Assembly (NCBI GenBank): GCA_036925085.1
Contig: JAUPFP010000046.1
Location: 1,478,933 to 1,542,932 of the forward strand
DNA: 64,000 bases
Source: Brachycybe producta
Taxonomy: Eukaryota; Arthropoda; Diplopoda; Playtdesmida; Andrognathidae
Direction: 5' to 3'
The notes under the pieces are model-generated. The model searched no databases. It was not told where the DNA came from and worked only from the letters and a program-made list of their open reading frames with translations. Below are positions 24,506 to 37,110 of the stretch, piece by piece; the first letter of the stretch is position 1, and every line of letters starts with the position of its first letter. Position numbers and translations under genes: made by a program.

Positions 24506-25568
24506 AGGGGACACATCATTTCCTATCATGTGTGGTCTTTTCTACTTTTCTGCGTCTATACTTGAAAATAGATCAAATACATTTTGAATGGACCTTCTCC
24601 CCTTCCCCCCTTTTACCTCCTCCCCTTTTCAATCAAACATTTTCCGTCTGTTATTATTTTAAGCAATGAGTTGTTATTCCAAAAGTTGATTCTTTTCGTT
24701 TATTTTGTTTGAGTTTGCAATTATATTTCTTCTTCTGCGCAGGGTTTTTGTTATATTAAATAGAAATTGAGCAGAAATTGTTGTACTTAATGTTTACAGT
24801 GATTGCCTAACTTCAGGGGGCAAATTTGTGCCTGTTTGGTGTTTGGTGTTGGTGTTGGTGGTGGTTGTGGTGATTCAGAGGGTGTATTTTTTTTTTGATG
24901 GCGCAACGCTTTTTTTAAATACCAATTGCCACAGCTTCAAAAATCCGTAAGCAATTAAAGCTCTTTGATGATGATGATGATGAGAATCCGGGTTTCTCTC
25001 TCTCATTATATATGCACGAATGCTATGTGGCCCCATTATCATTAGTCTAATGGGTTTCTTTACACCCCCCTCCCCTTCCCTTCCTCCATACAATTCAAAA
25101 TCAGTGAATGAGAGAGGGTTCTTCTCTCCAATGAACTTAACTTCCTTTTTTTTGTGTCTAAAACAGAGGCAGTTAGTTAAAAAGCCATATTATGCACATT
25201 CCATAACAAGTGAATCAAAACTAGATTTAATTTTTGACGCGCTTTTTAGCCTCAATCGCAGTTTATAGTTTGTTTTCTTTGCGTTTTTTTTAATTTTCTC
25301 TGTTCGTCTAAAAAAAATTGCAGCAACACATTTTTCAAGGATTAGATTGAAAATTTGATTCATTTTTAAAAGTCCAAATTTAAAGAAGGAAATTTGGGAC
25401 TTTGGACACTCAGAACATGATCCCAACATTAAAAGTTTTAAGTACGGAGTTAGGTTTTTAAGTTTAAAAAAAACCTGCTTAGAGGGTTCAAATTGAAATT
25501 CAAGTGTGTTAAGACCCAAAATTGAGCAGAAAAAACTTGGCACTTATAACTTGAAGCCTTTGAACTAG

Positions 25569-25858
25569 TTGAGGTGGGAGCCTACGGCAAAATGAAGTCG
25601 ACGGCGTGGACTTTCGCGCTGTTTAGAAATGTGTGCAGAAAAACCGGCGGTGCTCGGCGCGGCGTAATGAACAAGCATGAAAAAAAGTAGTGTTTTTAAA
25701 TATAAAAATGAAAATGATCATTTTAAGCTTTCTTAAAAGGCTTTCTTTCGTTCTAAGCTCCCATCTCTAACCCATGTGTTTACGGCGTAAGATCAACGCT
25801 GATTAAATTGGCGGTGGCGTGGCGCGGCCAAAATTCATTAGCGGCAGCTCCCACCTCT
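25569..25858. repeat. GC-richer inverted-repeat element
   Basis: Left end GAGGTGGGAGCCTACGGCAA, right end GCGGCAGCTCCCACCTC, about 290 bp. Contains GGCGTGG and GGCGCGGC repeats unlike the AT-rich surroundings. Confidence 0.7.
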
Positions 25859-25916
25859 ACTCTGAATAGGATTCCAACATAAATTCAGCTTCAGAGGAGC
25901 AACATTAAAATTCTGA

Positions 25917-26030
25917 AAGTGTTAAAAACTAGAACACAGTAGCTGAATCAATAGTATTTTTAAGTTGGTATCTTTCAAAATAAACTTTTTTTATGGACAA
26001 AAATGACAAAATATCGTTTGATTAAATTTG
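25917..26030. repeat. Family A left half
   Basis: AGTGTTAAAAACTAGAACAC then TCTTTCAAAATAAACTTTTT; no right arm. It is followed by a diverged tandem stretch (26040-26260) with TTTTTCCGTATATATTTTCT-like motifs. Confidence 0.6.
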
Positions 26031-26817
26031 GAAATTCCTTTTCAAGATTTTTCCGTATTTTCTATTTATTAAATCGAAATTTTACGCGTATATTTTTTCT
26101 ATTTATTAAACGAGAAATATAAATTCTAAAACCGGAAATTTATTTTTCACGATTTTTCCGTATATATTTTCTTTTTATTATACCGAAATTTTTCCGAATA
26201 TATCTTCTCTATTAAACTGAAAATTTAAAATAAAAAACCGGAAGTTTTTTTCGCTTTTTATATGTTTGAATATATTTTCTGTGTGTTTTTTTCATTCTCT
26301 TTCTGTACTTTTTTTTTGGGGCATCAAATTACATCATATAAGTTCTCATAAGTTGAGATATAAAAACCGAAGTCTGTTCTAATATGCAATAAGGATTGCA
26401 AACCAGATTTCGATCCTTATGCCCTTCACTTTTAGACCCCCTAAGGATATAAACGTGAGATTTTCTTCTTCTTCTTCTTCTTCCTTTTTTTTATATTATT
26501 ATATATTATAAGAGAGAGAGACTCATTATCCTTTTAAGTCGTGACTGTTTTCTAAAACGGTTTTTCTTCACATTCCACCTTTTTTTTCTGTTTAAAACCT
26601 TCCATCTTTTTGCAACCCAAACCCCACTTTCCTCCCCCCAAAAAAAATCCAATACAAAATTATGCATCATATAATAAACTTCCTATTTTTTAGGGTTCAA
26701 TTCCACTTTCTCATTCACTCTTCTTATTTTCATCTTATTTTATCTCCGGAAAAAAAGAGATAAATAGATGAAAGAGAATATTAAAGGTGTATATTCATAT
26801 AATATAAGGTGGGGGTT

Positions 26818-26851
<34 letters not shown>

Positions 26852-27409
26852 GAGATAAAATACATATTTTGATATGAGAGAGTGAATTGTATAATTGAAT
26901 CAACAGCAATAAATCCATGCTAATCATATTTTGAGGAAGACAAAAAATAAAGCTTAGCTTTAACAAAAACACCGTCTTTCTCTCTATATATAGAAAAAAA
27001 AACAAAAGATTTTTCATAGATTTTTTTATACTTTGCTTTTGAAATAATAAAATTATCATCATTATCATCATCGGAAAAAAAAAAAAAAGAAAGTTCCGAA
27101 AATTATTTTAAAACATTCAATTTCATCTGTATGTTTTTGTTTGGTAAAAGATTTTTTTTATTTAACACTTGAGGGTTTACTTTAAATAACAATGGAAACC
27201 GTTTAACACGAAATAGAAAAGAGATCGGAATATTTTTTTTCGTGTTATAAATGAATTTCAATGTTATAAACTTAAAAGATATGGAATTAGAACGAACACA
27301 TATTTCGGGTTATCCGATGTTTCGTTATTTTAAAATCTAAAATGAAAGGACCTAAAGGCAAAACGCCCCCCACCCTTAAGGACCACCTAAGTAACTCAGT
27401 GAAAAGTGA

Positions 27410-27590
27410 AAGTGTGTTAGAAAGTAGAACGGATAGCTGAATCACATAAGGTAGTATGTTGATATCTTTCAAAATAAACTTTTCACATAGACAACAATTT
27501 TCGTATTAAAAGCATATTTTAAAAGATATTAACAAAAAAACACTCCCCTTAAAAGTGGTTGATCTACCCTTCTAGTTTTTAAAACACTTT
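27410..27590. repeat. Family A MITE
   Basis: Arms TGTGTTAGAAAGTAGAACGG and ACCCTTCTAGTTTTTAAAAC; a further right-arm fragment lies at 27632-27660. Confidence 0.8.
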
Positions 27591-28135
27591 GCACCTGAAA
27601 GAATGAATAATCAACGTTTGAACGGCGTTTACACTTTCTAGTTTCTAACATATTTTCAATTTTTCTTGAAAGTGTTGCTCTTCTGAAACGCGGAATTTGA
27701 AAATCTTTTGTTCATTTAAACATCTTAATTAGACTTGTGAGTTTAAATTTAGCCTCTAAACCCAGCCTCTTCGAATGTGAAAAGGAATGATTCTTTTTAG
27801 CTTTACTAATTAGTGGTTATTTTGTAGATTGACTAGTGATTCTATAGAATGACTTAATCTCTCCCTCTATTCTCTTTGCAATCCCCTCTCCCTATTAAGC
27901 CTTTCTGTATATAAATAACAGAGGGACTTTTTTCCTCTCTCTCCCCTTCCCATCATCCCCATCGTCTCCTCCCCCCTTTTCTCCCCGACTAAAACCCGTC
28001 ACGATATAAATATCAAATATTAAAACCGTAATATCAATTTAGCTGCTGTAATCTCCAGAGACATAAAAAAAGACCGAGAAATAAAAATTTCCGAGTTCCT
28101 TGATTCCAATCTCAAGGATTTGGAATTCATGATTT

Positions 28136-28138
28136 TTT

Positions 28139-28180
<42 letters not shown>

Positions 28181-28194
28181 CTCTCTCTCTCTTT
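28136..28194. repeat. CT microsatellite
   Basis: About 28 CT units with one CG and one TT interruption. Confidence 0.95.
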
Positions 28195-28445
28195 CTGTCT
28201 ATTAAATATGAAAATGGAGGGTGGGGTGAGGTGAATTATGACGTCATTGACTTTTTATTTGACTAACTGATTTTCTTTTAGTTCACATGAGAAGATATTT
28301 TCTTGATGAAGTAAATGACAGTTAGTTGGGAGGGGTGCATTCGGAAACTTAAGAAAGAAAAAGCTTATTATCACGAATGATCCGGAAACAGCATTTGGAC
28401 AACGTATCCGAGAACCGTGCTCCACCTTACCCCTTACCACTCCAC

Positions 28446-29105
28446 CATACTTGCTTTCTTATGAAGATTAAATTGAATATGGCCGGACACCTTTAGTAGG
28501 TCAGAATTAGGGCTCGGATTTTTATGCAATATTAAAGCAAGTGTTTCTCAATCTGTGGCTCAAGTGCCAATCAAGTGACGTGATCATCATCATTAGAGCA
28601 AGTGTAATTATGCTTTTCCTAATCAAAAATTTTGGTTAGAGACTCGATGTTTAGTTGCTAACAGTTGTCAACTAGAAAATACTAGCCTCTAACCAGTGTT
28701 TTTGATTGAGAAAAAAAAAACATAATTGCTGGTTAATCTATAGATGAGATTGTTATTTCACTTTTGGCTCTTGAGCCACAGATTGAGAAACATTTACTTG
28801 ATATTGCATAAAGATCCGATCCGTAATAGATTTTCATATGAAGATGCCCATTTTTGCAATATCGCTTCCTCTATATGAGGCTTTCTATGACGTCATATTT
28901 CATCAGAAAATAGCCAAATCAAGCACATCTGGAAATACTTTTATTTTAAGAATTATCTAGGAGGTTATACCTGCCTTATCCGAAGCCTTTATCCGATAAA
29001 ATGACATAATTTTTAATGCTTTTTTTCAATCCCATATGACGTCACAAGCTTTCTTCGTTTGATGTGGGCAGGTATATACGCGCAAATCGCCCTTCTAGTT
29101 TCTTT
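28446..29105. repeat. Family G element interrupted by a D element, ending in a family A right arm
   Basis: CATACTTGCTTTCTTATGAA at the left and AATCAAGCACATCTGGAAAT near 28920 match the copy at 31.8 kb. The segment ends CGCCCTTCTAGTTTCTTTTA, an A arm. D occupies 28509-28824. Confidence 0.6.
28509..28824. repeat. Family D inverted repeat
   Basis: Ends GGCTCGGATTTTTATGCAAT and the reverse complement of ATATTGCATAAAGATCCGAT, then GTTTCTCAATCTGTGGC on both sides. An inner hairpin pairs GGTTAGAGACTCG with CTAGCCTCTAACCA. Confidence 0.8.
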
Positions 29106-29634
29106 TACAATAATAAAAGAATTTGTTTTACGTTTCCGGTTACACCGAGTGTTTTGTGGGGTGAGGCTTAACCGGTAGAAAGAGCCATTAATAATTTTAA
29201 TAAATGCAATATAAGAAGAACAAAAAAAAATGTGATAGAAATTTGAAAAACTCCAATTACAAATTATTATTATTTTTTTGTTGTATTAGACAGAAAAAAA
29301 TTGTTCTGTGTATTTTTAATAATAGACGAATTGGATTTCTGTATTATTGGAGGGGGTTTTTTTTGACGTTTTTGCGGAATGGGGACATATTTTTCTAATA
29401 AAAAGGTACTTCATATTGGAATAAGGGCTTCCCCCCCCCCCCTTTCATTTCAGTAAGATGATGGTAAAAAGGGACATTTCGTCATTCCCTTATTAACTTT
29501 GGCTGTTGTGGAAGATTTTCTATAATTTTTGTTTTAGCTGATCGTTCAGTATTCAAGCTTAGTGTTTAGCTTTAAATCCAGCTACTAATAAAAGAGGTAA
29601 TCAGAAGAAGAAAAAAATGCGTTTTTTTAGTCAA

Positions 29635-29722
29635 TGAACCTGGTTAAAGGATTAGAGTTCTTGTCTGATGCTAGTTTGACATAATAGAATCTGAATTCTA
29701 GCCTCTAACCAGGTTTTTGGGG
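29635..29722. repeat. Family D inner hairpin fragment
   Basis: ACCTGGTTAAAGGATTAGAG pairs with ATTCTAGCCTCTAACCAGG; no D termini around it. Confidence 0.5.
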
Positions 29723-29952
29723 ACTTAAAACTGCATTTACTGATGAGTAAGTAACAATGACAATAATAGGATTGGTTCACGCCACACACAGATCATGGGG
29801 TTAATTTTTGTTAAGGTCGCTTTATAGTTTCTACTGTGCATGTGTTGAGTATATACTCTGCACATGCGCACTAGAACTGAACTTTTTTGAAAGCACTTGG
29901 CAGACTAGGCAACTAGCGAACTCTAGTCTCTAACAAGTCATTTTTATTATAA

Positions 29953-30090
29953 TGAGAAACTAGAAGGGTAGCTCAACCATATTTCATGGTTGATATCTTT
30001 CAAAATAAAGCTTTAAAAAGTTTATTTTGAAAGATATCAACATGAACATACTTTTAAGTGATTAAGCTATCCTTCTAGTTTCTAAAACAC
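29953..30090. repeat. Short family A hairpin next to the Gfi1 exon
   Basis: Only 138 bp: GAAACTAGAAGGGTAGCTCA and core TATCTTTCAAAATAAAGC, then AAGTTTATTTTGAAAGATAT and ATCCTTCTAGTTTCTAAAAC. The spacer is nearly gone. It lies within 200 bases of the splice donor at 30279. Confidence 0.85.
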
Positions 30091-30279
30091 TTTTTAGTTT
30101 CTTTTAATTTTGCTTTTCTGAAAAACTGAACGGACAGCTAAGACAAGAATTTTCTAAAACCCTGACTAGCCACAAAAATGACAAACTTTTTCTGAAAAAA
30201 AGGAGAACGTGGTTTAAAAATGATGCAAAATAAAAAAGGAAGGTAGTTGATTGAATTGTTATTCTAATAAAAATGATAC

Positions 30280-31500
30280 CTGTGTGAATATAGGTGTGTT
30301 TTTTCATGTCTGATTTCTGATGAAACCTTTTTCCGCAATATTGACATGGATACGGCCTCGTGTCCGAATGAATGAGTAAATGGGTGGACAAAGTGGAAGA
30401 CCGTTTAAAACATTTGCCACATTGTTTACATTCAAAGCTCCGTTCCGCGTTATGAATGGCTCGGTGCTGACTTAGGCTCACTTCATGACCAAACGTTTTG
30501 TTACAAAGTTCACACGCAAAGGGCCGTTTACCATTATGAGACCTACGAGCATGGACCTCTAGACCATGTGGAGTACTAAACATTTTTTCGCATTTAATAC
30601 ACGAATAAACATCACCACCAACACCTATTCCAAGTCCACTCATAAGTCCGTGATGGTGGTGGTGATGGTGGTGGTTGTGTCCTGGAATACCACCAACAGG
30701 TCCACCTGTCCCACCACCACCACCACTTCCTCCACCACTTCCGCCAAAAGGATTATGGTGATGATGATGATGATGGTGTCCCAAGATACCCGGAAGTGGT
30801 TTCAAAAAACCAGCATCAAATTTTGGCAAACTATCTGTTAGTTCAGCATAAAGTCCAAGCGGAAAACCGTTTCCATTTAAAAGCGGTTTATTTAAAGCCG
30901 GATGGACATGATGATGATGATGATGTTGTCCACTTCCGGTAGCATTTGATGTGTCTTTATGTAGATAAGAGTTTAGATTAGAATAATTGTAATGATTATG
31001 AAGAAAACTGAAACCAGGTGGAGGAACTGGTGGAGGATGATGATGATGTCCGAAGTTAGCTCCATGGACACTGGAAAGTCCTAAACTTAAAGCATTTGCT
31101 GCACTTCCGGGTCCAGTCATACCATAAGGATGGCTTAAAATAGCAGCTGCCGAATGGTTATGAAGCTGTGAGGCTCCACTTCGACCATTGGTGCTAATTG
31201 AAACTGGTGGTGCCGGTGGCGGTGGTGGCGACATTTCGGAGGAATCTTCATCTGGTGAATTGGAAAGACTTATTATTCCACTTCCTAGTGACCGACTTCC
31301 GGCTGTGCCAGTTCCAGCCGGAATGTTTGGACTTGCACCACCTTCGGAAGCTGTGGTTGCCACCATTGTACCCTGAAGACGAGTTCGCATATCGGCCCAT
31401 GCCGTAAAGGCGCTGAAGTGGGTTGCAAGTGGCACAAAACTTCCCGTTTTGTCATTAAGTGACAGTCGGACTCCATCTTCTGTAGAATCGCTTTTCGAAC
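30280..31500 (-). CDS. Gfi1: Gfi1/senseless homologue, main coding exon (His/Gly-rich linker and zinc fingers 1-4)
   Basis: The exon starts after the acceptor AATATTTCAG (AG at 31501-31502) and ends at the donor G|GTATCA (GT at 30278-30279). It is 1221 bases, phase 1 at both ends. Its first residues read [20 protein letters not shown]. Next come a Ser/Asp/Glu patch (PDEDSSEMS), a Pro run, several His runs (up to nine) and a Gly-rich stretch. Four C2H2 fingers fill the 3' end, about 30290-30601: [51 protein letters not shown] and [17 protein letters not shown], with linkers ERSFE and SDTRPYP. These are near-identical to GFI1 fingers 1-4. The frame runs on past the donor to 30104 in low-complexity sequence, which is intron. 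Nuclear repressor role in neural, sensory or blood cell fate is known for the family; the function in this animal is inferred. Confidence 0.96.
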
Positions 31501-31591
31501 CTGAAATATTAAAAAAAAGGATTCTGTTAAAATCAATTATGAAGAGAAGAAATAAAATGGAATTTTCATTAGTTTATTAAAGAAGTTTAAA

Positions 31592-32040
31592 GGTTTGTTA
31601 GAAACTAGAATAGTAAATGAATGAGCTAAAAAGTATTTTCATCAAGCTACAGCTGCATTTAAATTTTTGAAAGATATTTGAAAAAAAGAATAAAAAGTCT
31701 CATAATTTCTTAATTAATAAGTTGAGGAAACATTCTTAAAGATAAATCTTTTTCCTTCTCAAGAAAATAATCATCTTAATCCAACATACTTGCTTTCTTG
31801 AGAAATTAAATCGAATATGGCGACTTTGAACGTGAATGGGGCAGAATCTAAAGAATATTTGCACCAATGGCCCTCCTCCAATGAGGCTTTCTATATGGCC
31901 TCATATTTGAGCAGCAAATGGCAAAATTCAAGCAGCAAATGGCAAAATTCAAGCACATCCGGAAATACGTTTTCTTTTAAACAACTGTCTAGATTCTAGA
32001 AATTGGAGCAATTCCTCACCCTTCTAGTTTCTTTACAACA
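31592..32040. repeat. Family A arms around a family G segment
   Basis: Left TTTGTTAGAAACTAGAATAG, right ACCCTTCTAGTTTCTTTACA. Between them 31786-32010 is G: CATACTTGCTTTCTTGAGAA to AAGCACATCCGGAAATACGT, with a 20 bp internal duplication (AGCAGCAAATGGCAAAATTC). Confidence 0.65.
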
Positions 32041-32803
32041 CAAGTCTTTAGTTTTTGATTGTGTGTTAACACTATATCTCTGTAGATATAGTAGAAGAAA
32101 AAGAAGACGCCTTATGGCTTGACCATCATCCTTATCTTTTAAGATGACCATAGTGGACATCACAAAGAAATTGGATGATGAATGGGCGCGGTGAAAGGCA
32201 TTTGATGGGCGATTAGAGGGTGGAGGTGAAGCAAGGGGATGATGATGATGATGACCATGGGTCAAACTGAAGGCGATCAAGAAAAAAAAAATATATACTC
32301 GTTTTTTAAATGCCATTTAGAAGCATTTTACACCAACATTACTAACTATAGAGAGAGAGTTTTCAACCCTCAGGGTCATTTCAGGCTTATGTCCACTACT
32401 ACACACAAGAGTCCATCTTTTTCGTTTTTTTTTTAAATGGTCATCTTATGAGGGAGGGAGGGAGGGGGAGGAGAAAAGGGAAAATATGATTTTACAACAT
32501 GAGAAAATAACACGATGTCAGAACAATTTTCTTTATGACCTTTTTTTTCTTCTAAGCTATATTTACACCCTTATTTTTACACCCTTAATATACACCCTCG
32601 CAGTTACAACACATTAAGAAAAATATAACACATCAGACTTATAGTGTAATTGTAACTATAGTAATAGTTAATTAGTAATTTACATTTATGTGGAATTCTA
32701 TTTTAAGAAATATGTACAGAGTGATTCGAAACTTAGAAAAATTACAAAATGAAAAAGAAAATTTGCAATTAAAAAATAAGAAAAATAACATTAAGAAAAA
32801 AAA

Positions 32804-33098
32804 ATTGAAAGTGTATTAGAAACTAGAAGAGTAACTGAATCACTTAATTTTTATTTTCTTGTGATTTAAATCAGTGATTTAATTAAATTGAGTTTAATTT
32901 TAATGAAAAAAAATGATTGAATTAAATCGGGTTTATTTTAATGAAGAAAAAAAAAAACATTTTATTTAAATCGCGATTTGAATTAGCGATTTCAATCAAC
33001 TTGGATTTTAATGAACATTTTTTTTAAAACCAATTGACTTTGAGTTGGTTTTAATGAACTCGGTAATTACACTTCTAGTTTCTAAAACACTTTCAATT
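32804..33098. repeat. Family A MITE with a different core
   Basis: Arms AGTGTATTAGAAACTAGAAG and ACACTTCTAGTTTCTAAAAC. The standard AAAATAAACTTTTTA core is absent; instead TTTAATTAAATTGAGTTTAA-like short repeats fill it. Confidence 0.75.
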
Positions 33099-34060
33099 TA
33101 TTTTTCTTAATATTGCGCTTCTGAAAAGAAAAAAACTCAGAATAACCAATAGTTATATTTTCGATTTTTCTCTTTCATTTGCATATTTTACAATTTATTT
33201 GCTTAAAAAACGTCTGAAAATAAGTTAATAATTTTTAAAGATGGCTTTTTTTAGTCATTTTGTGAGAATAAAAAACAGCATACATTCTGTATTTTAATTT
33301 AATTTAATTTCTAGTCATAAATTCGATTGATTTACTGACTTGTAAAGAATTTTTCATAGAATAAAATGCATTTTATTGTAAAAAAAAGCCAACAAAAAGA
33401 ACAATTTATAAATGCAATATAAAAGAATTTGTAGCAATTTGAATTGGCGACAGGAAAATAACATTCTAATGACGTATAGACGTTTTTTTTCGGTTACAAG
33501 TTGCTGTTTTTCTGCGTAAAAAAATGCCAACATTTTCTACATTTATCAGTTGTTACTTTTTCCCATCTAAAAACAAAAGTACCAATAGTCTCGAAGTCTA
33601 TTGTTGTAATAGACCTTTATTTATATTGGATCTTGTATTTTAAAGAGGCGGGTATTTTTTTTGTGTGTTTTTTCAACTTGACTTTCAGTAAAAAAAAAAA
33701 TAGTACAAAATAAAAAAGAAAACCATCCACTTATTGGAATGAAGAATTACGGGTTCGATATTAAATTCTCGAGTATTATATATTGAAAAAAATACAATAG
33801 ATAAAACAACAATAGAAAAAAAATGCATTTAAGAAAAGAAGGAACTTTGGTTAAAAAATATTTTCAAATAGAAAAATATAGCAAGGAATTTTTCTATTAC
33901 AAATATTATTTATGAAATAAAAAGATTTTAAAAATCCCACGATTTTAGAAAAAACAAAATCATTAAAAAGAAATTCGTTTATGAAAGTTTTAAAAAGTAG
34001 AAACGACTTTTGAACCTCTCTGGTTATTCTTGCCTTTTAGGAGAAAAATTAAGAGAGAAT

Positions 34061-34258
34061 TGTCTTTTAGAAACTAGAAGGGCAGCTCAATTACTTAATA
34101 GTATTTTCATGTCGATATCTTTCAAAATAAGCTTTTTATCGTTAAAGTAGACGCTATTTTGTAAATTTTTATTCTTGAAAGTTTATTTTGCAAAATATCA
34201 ACATAAAAATACTTATTACATGATTTCAGTTACCGTTCTAGTTTTTAACATACTTTTG
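34061..34258. repeat. Family A MITE
   Basis: Arms GTCTTTTAGAAACTAGAAGG and ACCGTTCTAGTTTTTAACAT; core ATCTTTCAAAATAAGCTTTT. Confidence 0.8.
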
Positions 34259-34307
34259 ATTTAAGATGGTTTATTGAACTCTTTTTTCAGAAGTTAATTA
34301 AGAAAAA

Positions 34308-34486
34308 ACTTCATGTTGATATCTTTCAAAATAAACTTTTTATGACAAGTTTGAAAGTGATCCAACTATTTAAGGAGATGATATTTTTAAATTTATTGTT
34401 TCTAAAAAGTTTATTTTGAAAGATTATCAACATGAAAATACCCTTAAGTAATTCAGCTACCCTTTCTAGTTTCTAAAACACAATTT
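34308..34486. repeat. Family A MITE, left arm worn
   Basis: Starts at TTCATGTTGATATCTTTCAA and ends ACCCTTTCTAGTTTCTAAAA; AAAAAGTTTATTTTGAAAGA inside. Confidence 0.75.
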
Positions 34487-35214
34487 GTTTCTGTTAATTT
34501 TAAAATGTAGACCTGAAAGACAAAATAATTAGAATTCGTGAGGCATTTACACTTTTCAAAAAACACCTTAAATAAAGTAAGAATAAAAAATATACTTAAG
34601 GGAGAAGTTAAATAAAAGAAATTTTGTAAAAATCGATCCTTTTTTTTATATAAAAAAAAATTGGTAATAATTTGTAAAAACAGAAAAAAATGAACCTCCC
34701 AAGACGATTTTTGAAGATGTGTGTGTTAAAGGGCAAAGAAGCTAACATATTAAGGGGAGAACAATATGTAGGGGAAGAGAGAGGATGAGACTAGAAAACA
34801 CACACAAAAAAATGTCATCAATTTCACAGTAAAGAGAGGCAAAGTGAAAATCATGGTGTTGAATGACGCATGCGCACATTGCATGTATATATATGTGTGT
34901 GTGTATGGAAGGGAATGTGGCGACCACCTTTGACATAACTATTAATCAATCCCTTTATTATCCTTTCTTTTGAGGGGGCTTTTTATACTAATGGGAAAGG
35001 ATAAAGCAATCATGGACCCGTTGGCATCCAATAAAACCGAACGTTGGAATGTGACTTTTAATTTTGAGGCTTCTTCTATTCTTCTATTCTTTCTCTCTCT
35101 TTCCTTCCTATATACATGTATAAACACATTGTTATGCATGGTGGGCCAACATTTGTCGCTTGGATGGGCCGCACATTTCAGGACCACAATTTCAAAGATA
35201 AAGCGGTTCAAAAC

Positions 35215-35660
35215 TTAAGAGTAAAATGGCCCGCAATTCTGGAGTGTCCTCAACTCAAGAAGGGGCACACAATCTCAGTTATGTAAGGATGGCCCATAAT
35301 CTCAATAAATGAAGAATAGTATACAATCTTAAGAGGGAGAAAGATGACCCACAATTTTAGGGATATAATGGAGAGAAAATGAAAGAGGAAGGGCACACAA
35401 CCTCCGTTATATAAGGATGGCCCACGATTTGTCTTTATCTGAAAAGACCCACGTCATTTAATGAAGAAGGGTACAGAATGCTAGTAATAGAAAGAAGGCC
35501 CACAATCTCATGGAAAGTAGGAGGGCCAACAATCTTATTGAAAGAGGAAGGGGGCACTCAATCCTAAATATATGAAAGGGCCCACAATTTCAGAGATAGA
35601 CACACAAATACCAAGGAAGGGGGCACATGCTATATTTTTCAGGGTTATGAGGACATAGCC
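35215..35660. repeat. Degenerate GGCCCACAATCTCA minisatellite
   Basis: Units alternate GGGCACACAATCTCAGTTAT and GGATGGCCCATAATCTCAAT with variable AAGGA/GAAGA spacers, about 10 or more units of roughly 30-45 bp. Confidence 0.7.
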
Positions 35661-36700
35661 CACATTTTCAAACGATGAGCTAAACATATCTCATTTCTAT
35701 CATTTTGAGCTCATAAGGAAGCTGCTTACTGTGTGTAGCTCCAATCTGAACCAAAGTTAAGGGCAACTAGTTGCTTATCCCTTTTCTCGTCAATAATTGC
35801 ATTGAGAAGTGCATCATCATCATCATCATCACCAATGAAATGATATAGCCTCTCTTCTTCTAATTCATTTTGTAAATGATGAATAACATTTTTAGAGCAC
35901 AAGGTTGATACTTTATTGAAAGGGGGGCTGGATATTGGAGGTTGCGGTGGGTTTTTAATATGAATTTTAGAAAACAATGGGAGATATGTGTGTGATGTAC
36001 AGAGAAGACAGTTAGAAAATGAAATATATTGTCAATTTTATTTTTAAAATGGATTCTACTTCGTCATCGTGGTATTTGAAACCGATTATAACTTGTGTGG
36101 GTTTGATGGCGACGACAACTGAGAGGCTGATATCGAGAGAATGATAGAGAGAGAGAGAGAGAGAGAGACAGGGCCATTAAATAAATGCCTGAAAAAGCCT
36201 CTCTCTAAAACTATTTGTATTGATGTGTGGGGCCTTTTTTTTTTTACACATATTTTGGTTATAAATCAAAAAGCTCCATTTTCTCTATCTCTTTTTTATA
36301 ATATATCTTATTTTTTTTACTATCAGTTACTCTCAGTTACTCTCAGAAACCTTTTATTACTTTTTTTTCTCTCTCTTTCCACAGTGATTGTGTGATATTA
36401 GAGAATTGTGAGAATTTATAGGACCTCATATATTAGCATACTGGACAATGATGGAATGTGGGTCGTTTATATCACCGCCCCTTCCTACTAATACAACGCC
36501 CTCTTTAAGGACCCCCCAACTCAATAAAAAAAAATTCTGAAACATTTTTGTTAGTTACCCCTACTGAAAATATTGCAAATAATATAAATCTCACTCAGAG
36601 ATATTATGCAAATTGATATAATTTTATATTAAGATATTTTATGAATAGTTGATTTTCAAACTCTCTACTTAATTACTGCTGGTTTAGAAGACAAACATAA

Positions 36701-37110
36701 AGTAATGTTTGGAAACTAGAAACGGCTTGCTGTGAATCACTTAATATTTTCATGTTGATATCTTTCAAAATAAACTTTTTAAATATAGACATTTAAAAAT
36801 GCTTATTTTACGTTTTTCAGGAGAAAAACCGTACGAAAAAATTCAAAATGTTTTAGAAACTAGAATAGTCCATTTTCAATCTTAACTATAAAATGTTTAT
36901 TTTTTAAGATATTGCCATGAAAAATCTTCTAGTATAATTTTTACCATTCTAGTTTTGAAAACAATTTGAATTTTTTTCGTTGTTTTTTTTTAAAAAAACG
37001 TTCGTGTTTAAAAAAACGCATTAGACACTACAGTAGCGCCGTCGGGTGGGGCAAAAGCAAATTGAATATCTATAAAGCCGCCTTAAGTGTTTGAGCAACT
37101 TTTCAAATTT
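36701..37110. repeat. Composite: family E right part between family A arms
   Basis: Left A arm GTTTGGAAACTAGAAACGGC with core TATCTTTCAAAATAAACTTT, then E with A-like hairpin (AGAAACTAGAATAG, CATTCTAGTTTTG), CAGTAGCGCCGTCGGGTGGG and a TTAA border at 37083, then a worn A right arm. E lacks its left end. Confidence 0.6.

Larger units (their letters stand above)
22353..30279 (-). other. Gfi1: Intron between fingers 4 and 5 (7.9 kb)
   Basis: Bounded by the GT donor at 30278-30279 and the AG acceptor at 22353-22354; it splits the Gly codon of the HTG-EKP linker. It holds family A, C, D, E and G repeats, a 290 bp GC-richer inverted repeat, poly-G/C runs and a CT microsatellite. No second gene was seen in it on either strand. 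Confidence 0.9.
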
